Source of the DNA: Aquimarina sp. RZ0
Lineage (GTDB): Bacteria; Bacteroidota; Bacteroidia; Flavobacteriales; Flavobacteriaceae
Assembly (NCBI RefSeq): GCF_008370685.1
Contig: NZ_VTZU01000021.1
Span: 28,441 to 92,440, forward strand
Direction: 5' to 3'
Length of the DNA: 64,000 nucleotides
Shown: one piece after another, positions 57,644-64,000 of the stretch
Layout of the letters: each line of letters starts with the position of its first letter
Position numbering within the stretch: position 1 is the stretch's first letter
Made by a program: the position numbers and the translations under genes
Notes under the pieces: generated by a model
Database searches by the model: none
The model's input: only the letters and a program-made list of their open reading frames with translations
What the model was told of the DNA's origin: nothing

Positions 57644-60046
57644 TATTAGTCCTTTTTTATTGTTAAGCAACTCTGAAGTCTCACTTATTGATGGATAGGC
57701 ATTATTTCCTGTATCAGAAACCACCTCATAGACTTCTTCTGCTTCAAAAATCAAATTAGCGGGAGTAATTATTACAGGTTCTATTTTCAGATAATCTACA
57801 ATACCCCAATTGCGATATGATTCTATATCAAGATAATGACTACCACTCTCTAGTTCTATTTCTTTTATCTGCAATGTACCCCAATAGGTTTCACCAAAAG
57901 AATTATCACTAGCAGAAATATCATTCACAGTATCCCATACTATAGAGGAATCATCTAATTTTAATACATATCCATTAGGTAAATAACTTTCTATACCCGC
58001 TGCATCTCCTACTCTTGCTCTAAGATTCAGTCGATACAACCCTTTCTGATCAATAGCAAATGGCAATCTAAAAGCATCTCCTCGATCAAAGATTTTGACC
58101 CCTTTCTTATTACTCAATAAAGAAGCGGTATGACCTACCTGTCCAACATCTCCAAAATCACCAGTATTGTCAAGCACCTGGAAATTATCTTCTGCTTCGA
58201 TAAGATCGCTTAGAGGTATCTCTGCTGCATATGGCCATACTTCCCCTTCCATTTGCCCAAACATAAATAAAGTACCTGGATGACTACCCCACGCTCCCAT
58301 ATTAATATCATAACTACCAGCTTTGGTTGGGTTACTCACATATGGAAATGTTCCTGATTTTGTTCTTGTATAAATAGATTTCCAGTTCATGTCCTTGTAA
58401 TATGTATTGGCTAGAGCAATCCATCTATCAGATTCTACAATTTTCACAAAAGTATCGTCAGAAGGATATGAATGTCCATCAATTGGATATTGGTCCCATG
58501 CTCTTATACTGCCAAAACTACCATCAAAATATTTTAGTAATGTATTGATTACAGTTTTAAAGCTTTTAGTACCTGAAAATTCTATAGATTCTCGCCAAGG
58601 TCTACCTTGGGTCTCAGCAGGAAAGTATTTTTGATACTCAGCGGTTCCAGATGTAATTTCCCAGGCATATAAACTCTCAAAAGAAGGATCTGTATTCATA
58701 ACACGTTCATAGGCATCAGCAATATCTACCATCGCACCTATTGCAATTGTTGAATACTGCAATCCTCTTTGAGGATCAGTAGTATTACTTCTATGAAAAT
58801 CTATATGAGTGCCATCTTCAAAGGTACCATAGATTACCCAATCTTTAAACCATCTGTGAGCATCATGAATGATCTCCTTAGCTTTATTACCATACTGATT
58901 ATGATCTTTAAGAAATAAGGCTGTTCTGGCTGCAAACCTCCAGTTTACGGTACTCCTATTTGCAAAAAATTCATTGAGTCCATATGAGCTATATTCAGAA
59001 CCATCCCAGGCTTTTCCTCTTAGATGATCGTTCCATCCTCCAGTACTAACATTACTATAATCACCCTGATCATAGCTAATAAAAGGACTTTTCATAACAG
59101 AATACATTAATGAATGATAAAATACCATCCCGTTATATAACCAAGTATCAATTGTTTGTCTATCTGATTGGCTATAAACACTACTCGACCTGGTATAATC
59201 ATATGCATTAAGCATAGAGTTAAGCCAGCAAGCAATAAAAAAGCCAGGGTTTCTGTCATTAAAACCTCCATTAGAAGAAGGAATCCATCTTTTAGTATTT
59301 GAGAAATCAAGCCATTCATTATTAGCATACCATAACAATTCTTTTTTGACGGCAGCTGCATAGTCCTTTCCTTTATGATTACCTATATCATTGTGATCGC
59401 CTCCAGAAACCAAATAAACAAAGGCAGCATTTAAAACAGAAAGTGCTGCATAATCTTTACCATTGATACCAGGTCTTGGTTCTTTGTCATCAATAAACTC
59501 AACACGATCTGGCCAGGATGGATTGAGAACCCAAGGAGAGTTTAGTTCTGTTATCGGACCATCGATTCCTTGAGAGGTATCATAATTTATATATCTGTCA
59601 TTAGCAGAATTGACGATGTAGGCATTTGCATCTTTTAATATTCGATCCCAATCTCCAGGACTATTCTGACTCACATCGCTGGTAGTCTTATACATCTACT
59701 GACCAAAATCCAGACCGGCTCTTTGTCTCCATATTCTTATTTCTTCTTCACTATACTGCAATCCTTTTTGTGCATGTAGCGGGATATAAATAAGGCAGAT
59801 TATTAAAATTAACAACTTCTTTTTGCCCATTTTGATTTCTTTAGATAATTTGGTTTTTTTCATACATCAGGTTTTTAAAAGTTTAACTAATTATAATGTA
59901 GTCTACGTTTTCTGTTTTTGACTATTAATTATCTTTTCTAAAAAATGTAAATACCTTATTTTTTTAAGCGTTTTATACGAAAGCATATTGGTCTATCCAT
60001 AAAATATTTTCATAGACAAATGTCTCTAATTTTGTAAAATAGCATT

Positions 60047-60063
60047 TCACCCAAAATGGGTGA
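60047..60063 (+). promoter_or_regulatory. Terminator-like hairpin upstream of the sensor kinase
   Basis: TCACCC AAAAT GGGTGA followed by seven T residues. A -7-like box TAATTTTG at 60027-60034 would start transcription right before it, so a leader attenuator or a short RNA is possible. The 6-bp stem is weak. Confidence 0.3.
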
Positions 60064-60115
60064 TTTTTTTATTTTTTTTCAGAATTATGTATCAATAAAA
60101 AGAAAGAGAATCAAT

Positions 60116-60123
60116 TATATTTG
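60116..60123 (+). promoter_or_regulatory. Candidate -7 box for the two-component operon
   Basis: TATATTTG, an exact TAnnTTTG match, about 116 bp before the kinase ATG. No -33 TTTG at the usual spacing. Confidence 0.35.
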
Positions 60124-60239
60124 CTATAAACCTACAGCGTCATATTATCAATGGTCACTCTTATACAATATTACCTTGTACTTATTCTAATACGCTTAAA
60201 TCGAAAAAATAAAAGTCGATCATCCCTATTTATAACGAT

Positions 60240-63104
60240 ATGACTTGGTCTATAAAAAGTTTGTTACCATATTTATTAGGAGCTATAAATTTGACATGTT
60301 TTGGTCAGTATACAGTTACCTCATATACTAATGCTTCTGGGTTTTCGCACGATCTTACTTACGGATTATTACAAGATACTAATGGAGTATTATGGATAGG
60401 AACAGATGCAGGCTTAGTTCGGTATAATGGGATTGATTTCAATATTTTCAATCTTGTAGAAGGGTTAAAAAGTAATTATGTTATTGATATTGCCGAATTA
60501 GAAGACTCTCAAAAAGTTATTGCAACCTGGGGTGGTGGACTACATTTACTAAAAGAGCAAAAAACAATTTATAAACCTACTGCCAAGGATAGTTTATACA
60601 AACTTAAAAATGTAATTGTTTTTAAGGATAATTTTATTTGTGAGTTTTTTGGCGATGACTTTTTTTATTATAAAAAAGTAGATACTACCTATTATCTTTC
60701 TAAACTATCACTTAGCAAAGATATACTCATAGAAAATTGCGATAAAAATACTATCACCAGTCATGCATCAAAAGTAACTTTTAAAAAAGTATTTGACAGA
60801 GTCTTTGTTTATTACAACACAGATCATAGCATAGTTCTCGAAATTCACAATAATCTTTCGGCTGTTAAGGTTTTTCCTTTTTTAAAAAAATACCAACTCC
60901 TGGACTTTGGAGCATATGAATCCGGTGTCTTTTATGGATTAACTTCAAATAAATTACTCTTATTTACAGACGAAAAAGGAGTCTTTAAAGAAATTGAGTT
61001 CCCAGATATTCCACTAGTACCCCTGCGTTTTTTCAAAAAAAATCATTTAGAGGTTTTCATTGTTAAGCCACCGGATAATGGAGAACAACAAGTTTACATA
61101 AAGGATATTTCTACTAAAAATACTTTTATTGTTGATGAAAAATATCTCAAGCATAAAATGATTAGTGATATCCTTATTGATAAAGATTACAATATATGGA
61201 TTACTACCTATGGTAATGGGCTTCTTAAAATACAAAAAGATCAAAAATTACCTTTTCTCAATTTGGTAAAAGACCAGATGTGCGTTGATATGATAGAAGA
61301 TAATGGCTTCTATATTCTACAGCGTAATAATATTTGTTTTATAGATTCCCTTTTAAAACATACCGAATGTTATCCAATTCCTGAAAGCAATAATTTTATC
61401 AAAAAAAAAGATGAAATTTTGATCTTTAATAAAGAAAAAACACAAAAGTCTTTTTTTAGGTTTAATAACAAAACGTTTAGATTTCGTGAGGATTATAATA
61501 GTATTAAATATCATAAAGACACAATATATTTTAAACATGATCAACTTAAAATAGAAAGGAATGGAAATACGCTGACATTGTTATCATCAGATGATAAAAA
61601 AGAATTTCAAAAGCTAGATATTAATGATGTCATCATACATAAGGGCAATCTATGGTGTGCGTCTAATCTTGGAATTTTTATTTATGATCTTATCTCTTTA
61701 AGACTCATTAAAAGAATTACTAGTTCTCAAGGATTATCAAACAACCTGGTAAAAGACATAGAAAGCTCGGATACAGGGGTCTGGGTTGCTACTATTGACG
61801 GAGTTAATAAAATAGATGGTGGGGTAATCACTCCTTTAGATAATGATCTGGGATTACCAACCAGACAGATTAATTCCTTGCGTGTAGACAAGTTTAATCA
61901 GTTATGGATTGCTACCCAAAAAGGGGTGTCATTATACAATGGAGAGAATATTTATAACTTTGACCAGACTAACGGACTATCATCTTCTTCAATTGAAAAA
62001 ATTAAAAAAGACCACAGTGGCAGGCTGTGGATTATTGGTAATAATGGAATCGATATTTTAGATGATTTTGAATTCAAACCGGATAAACCTGCTAGTTTAT
62101 TAATAGATCAGAAAAAAACTACATTCACTCCAGAATTGATTGATTATTCTGGAAAATCTAATATTCTGGCATACCAAATTAATGATAATCCATGGAAAGT
62201 TTTTAAAGATAAAAATCTGGATTTCAGCAAATATAAATATGGTAATTATCAGATTACTTTCAGAACCAGAAAACCAGATAGCGACTGGAACTATTCTGAT
62301 ACTTATAATTTTAGAATTGTAAAACCCTGGTATAAAAGATGGTATTATATGGCCATACTAGTAGTTATATTTTGTCTCATAGTATCTTTTACAATTATGT
62401 TATACCTAAAACGTCTTAAAAATCGAAATCAGTTTTTACAAAATACGATTGTTCAAACAGAAACTTTACAAGACGAATTAAATCATGCAAGAGAAAACAT
62501 AGCCAAAGACTTTCATGATGAGCTAGGCAATAAAATTGCAGGTATTATAGTATTATCAGAATTAACTATGCATAGTATTGATACTAAAAATAGTATCCAA
62601 ATTACGAAACGACTAGCAAGAATACATAAAGATGCACAATCTCTCTATTCTGGGATTAAAGATTTTATATGGAGTATTGACAGTAAAAATGATAACCTAA
62701 AAGAACTTATTCTATATTTAAAAGATTTTGGAGAAGACTTATTTATGTACAGCAATATTTATTTTTTTTCGCAATCAGATTTAAAGCATTTATCTATTAA
62801 ACTTCCCCACTACTGGTCAAGACACCTTTTGCTTATGTTTAAAGAGGCTATGACCAATGCTTTGAGACACTCTGAAGCAACGCAAGTAGAACTAAGTGTT
62901 CGTTTCTCAGAAAATTGTTTGTATTTAGAATTGATAGATAATGGTAAGGGATTTGATATTTCATTGATAAATCGATTCAATGGTATTAATAATATGATAA
63001 AACGTGCTCATATGATGAATGGTACCTTAAGTTTTTTTGTGGATAATGGGACATACATTCTTTTTAAAACCAAAATTAATAATATAGAAAGCAATTCATC
63101 ATAA
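60240..63104 (+). CDS. Propeller-type sensor histidine kinase
   Basis: 954 residues. Signal peptide 1-23 (ending TCFGQ). A periplasmic two-component regulator beta-propeller spans about 24-620 (TYGLLQDTNGVLWIGTDAGL, VDKFNQLWIATQKGVSLYNG, KDHSGRLWIIGNNGIDILDD). A Y_Y_Y-like domain follows (about 625-695), a transmembrane helix (about 702-723), an HisKA_3-type dimerisation helix with the His near 758 (IAKDFHDELGNKIAGIIVLS) and a HATPase (EAMTNALRHSEATQ, ELIDNGKGFDI). This architecture is known for glycan sensing in Bacteroidota. It probably phosphorylates the response regulator 49 bp downstream. Confidence 0.93.
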   Translation: MTWSIKSLLPYLLGAINLTCFGQYTVTSYTNASGFSHDLTYGLLQDTNGVLWIGTDAGLVRYNGIDFNIFNLVEGLKSNYVIDIAELEDSQKVIATWGGGLHLLKEQKTIYKPTAKDSLYKLKNVIVFKDNFICEFFGDDFFYYKKVDTTYYLSKLSLSKDILIENCDKNTITSHASKVTFKKVFDRVFVYYNTDHSIVLEIHNNLSAVKVFPFLKKYQLLDFGAYESGVFYGLTSNKLLLFTDEKGVFKEIEFPDIPLVPLRFFKKNHLEVFIVKPPDNGEQQVYIKDISTKNTFIVDEKYLKHKMISDILIDKDYNIWITTYGNGLLKIQKDQKLPFLNLVKDQMCVDMIEDNGFYILQRNNICFIDSLLKHTECYPIPESNNFIKKKDEILIFNKEKTQKSFFRFNNKTFRFREDYNSIKYHKDTIYFKHDQLKIERNGNTLTLLSSDDKKEFQKLDINDVIIHKGNLWCASNLGIFIYDLISLRLIKRITSSQGLSNNLVKDIESSDTGVWVATIDGVNKIDGGVITPLDNDLGLPTRQINSLRVDKFNQLWIATQKGVSLYNGENIYNFDQTNGLSSSSIEKIKKDHSGRLWIIGNNGIDILDDFEFKPDKPASLLIDQKKTTFTPELIDYSGKSNILAYQINDNPWKVFKDKNLDFSKYKYGNYQITFRTRKPDSDWNYSDTYNFRIVKPWYKRWYYMAILVVIFCLIVSFTIMLYLKRLKNRNQFLQNTIVQTETLQDELNHARENIAKDFHDELGNKIAGIIVLSELTMHSIDTKNSIQITKRLARIHKDAQSLYSGIKDFIWSIDSKNDNLKELILYLKDFGEDLFMYSNIYFFSQSDLKHLSIKLPHYWSRHLLLMFKEAMTNALRHSEATQVELSVRFSENCLYLELIDNGKGFDISLINRFNGINNMIKRAHMMNGTLSFFVDNGTYILFKTKINNIESNSS

Positions 63105-63153
63105 TTAAAGACTTCAATTATAAACTTAAAAGCCTGCTAAAACAGAATGTACT

Positions 63154-63777
63154 ATGATAAAAATTAAAAATCTCATACTCATAGAAGATTATACATTACT
63201 TCGTGAATCCTATAAGGAGATCATAAATAATTCCCAGTTTTACAAGGTAATTGGTGATTATGAAAGCTGTGAGAAAGCACTAGAAGCAATAAAAAAAATA
63301 ACCCCGGATATTATTCTTATTGATATTTCTTTACCAGGAATGGATGGTATTGAAGGGATTAAACATTTTAAATACCAAATCCCTGAAGTCCAGATCATAG
63401 TACTCACAGTACACGAGCAATCTAACTACATTTTTGAGGCACTCTGTGCCGGAGCTGTTGGATATCTGACTAAAACAGGAGGAAATCAACAAATTCTGGA
63501 AGCATTAGATCAGTTACAAAATGGCGGAGCACCTATGAGTAGTTGCATTGCCAGAAAGGTAGTAGAATCTTTTAGAATTAAGAAAATCGAAAGTCTTAGT
63601 ACTAGAGAAAATGAAGTGTTAGAGCTGTTATCAAAAGGTAAAAGCTATGCTTCCATTGCGAACACTTTGTTTTTAAGCATAAATACAATTAAAACACATA
63701 TTAGAAATATTTATGAAAAATTACAAGTGAGTAATAGGGATGCAGCGGTTCAGTTATATGAACATATGATTAAATAA
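63154..63777 (+). CDS. NarL/FixJ-family response regulator
   Basis: 207 residues. Receiver domain with the acidic pocket (LILIEDYTLL), phospho-acceptor Asp57 (IILIDISLPGMDG) and Lys (GYLTKTGGN). LuxR-type helix-turn-helix at the C-terminus: LSTRENEVLELLSKGKSYAS and NTIKTHIRNIYEKLQVSNRD. Cognate partner of the upstream HisKA_3 kinase by adjacency and by family pairing. Targets unknown; the neighbouring lyase locus is a candidate. Confidence 0.95.
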   Translation: MIKIKNLILIEDYTLLRESYKEIINNSQFYKVIGDYESCEKALEAIKKITPDIILIDISLPGMDGIEGIKHFKYQIPEVQIIVLTVHEQSNYIFEALCAGAVGYLTKTGGNQQILEALDQLQNGGAPMSSCIARKVVESFRIKKIESLSTRENEVLELLSKGKSYASIANTLFLSINTIKTHIRNIYEKLQVSNRDAAVQLYEHMIK

Positions 63778-63913
63778 TTACGATAGACTACTTTCTCATT
63801 AGTATAAGTATTCAATAGATTTATGATTTGAATACTTTTTAAAAAAATAAAACACTCATTTATAGCGCTTTTGGGTAATAAAACTTAAAAACGATCTTCG
63901 GAAGTGTAATTAT

Positions 63914-63930
63914 AACCCTGTCTCAGGGTT
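63914..63930. repeat. Small hairpin AACCCTG/CAGGGTT
   Basis: A 7-bp perfect inverted repeat with a 3-nt loop, immediately before the large palindrome. A related CAGGGTT/AACCCTG pair is at 13561-13576. Confidence 0.5.
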
Positions 63931-63980
63931 AAGCCCCAGGAGGGCTCTGGGAGCTAGCTCCCAGAGCCCTCCTGGGGCTT
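63931..63980. repeat. Perfect 50-bp GC-rich palindrome
   Basis: The two 25-bp halves, AAGCCCCAGGAGGGCTCTGG then GAGCT and its exact reverse complement, meet at 63955/63956 without a spacer. The composition is far more G+C-rich than the surrounding DNA. No T-tract follows within the window. It could be a bidirectional terminator, a recombination or replication site, or a fold-back assembly artefact near a contig end. Confidence 0.85.
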
Positions 63981-64000
63981 GGTCGCTAAATCAAGTGCCA

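Overview
The window looks like chromosomal DNA of a marine flavobacterium (Bacteroidota, Flavobacteriaceae; an Aquimarina-like genus is only a guess). The evidence is low G+C, poor Shine-Dalgarno signals, -7 promoter boxes of the TAnnTTTG type, two proteins ending in type IX secretion (T9SS) sorting domains, a hisGDCBHAF-hisIE operon with fused HisB and HisIE, a propeller-type sensor kinase, and many conserved flavobacterial orphan families. No rRNA, tRNA or CRISPR array was seen.

Layout. 1-2.2 kb: a membrane TPR protein and a decayed IS5-type transposase. 2.3-11.1 kb (minus strand): the complete histidine operon, with a DinB-family gene between hisA and hisF. It is headed by an 18-residue leader peptide containing four consecutive His codons and by an intrinsic terminator, i.e. 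a his attenuator. 11.2-21.1 kb: OmpA-type envelope protein with a helix-hairpin-helix partner, VTT/DedA membrane protein, MscS channel, PgpH-type HD phosphodiesterase, thiolase and NlpC/P60 peptidase. 21.9-24.6 kb: a large secreted multidomain protein with a nucleoside-hydrolase-like domain, carbohydrate-binding modules and a T9SS signal. 25.3-35.5 kb: NhaC and CPA antiporters, thioesterase, nitroreductase, AlkC-like repair protein, pirin, orphan proteins and a PAS histidine kinase. 35.6-37.8 kb: a 741-residue protein of unknown function.

38.5-48.9 kb is the main accessory region. It holds an IS4-type remnant, sbcC and sbcD, a Gabija-like pair (OLD ATPase/TOPRIM nuclease plus UvrD-like helicase), a small membrane protein, and a 75-bp relic of another SF1 helicase. 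The five intact genes are collinear and closely spaced, so the anti-phage-type pair may be co-transcribed with the SbcCD end-processing nuclease.

48.9-56.3 kb: an ECF sigma factor with a membrane partner, oxidoreductase, transglutaminase-like protein, Crp/Fnr regulator, DUF547 lipoprotein, metallophosphoesterase and cold-shock protein. 56.8-59.9 kb: a secreted polysaccharide-lyase-like gene broken twice, by an in-frame TAG behind its signal peptide and by a 160-bp palindromic element whose removal restores the frame exactly. 60.2-63.8 kb: a propeller sensor kinase and its LuxR-type response regulator, possibly controlling polysaccharide use.

The intergenic DNA carries at least five families of short (about 60-160 bp) inverted-repeat elements. 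One has the same terminal repeat as the IS5 remnant and a TAA target duplication. Another sits inside the his operon. The window ends in a perfect 50-bp GC-rich palindrome.
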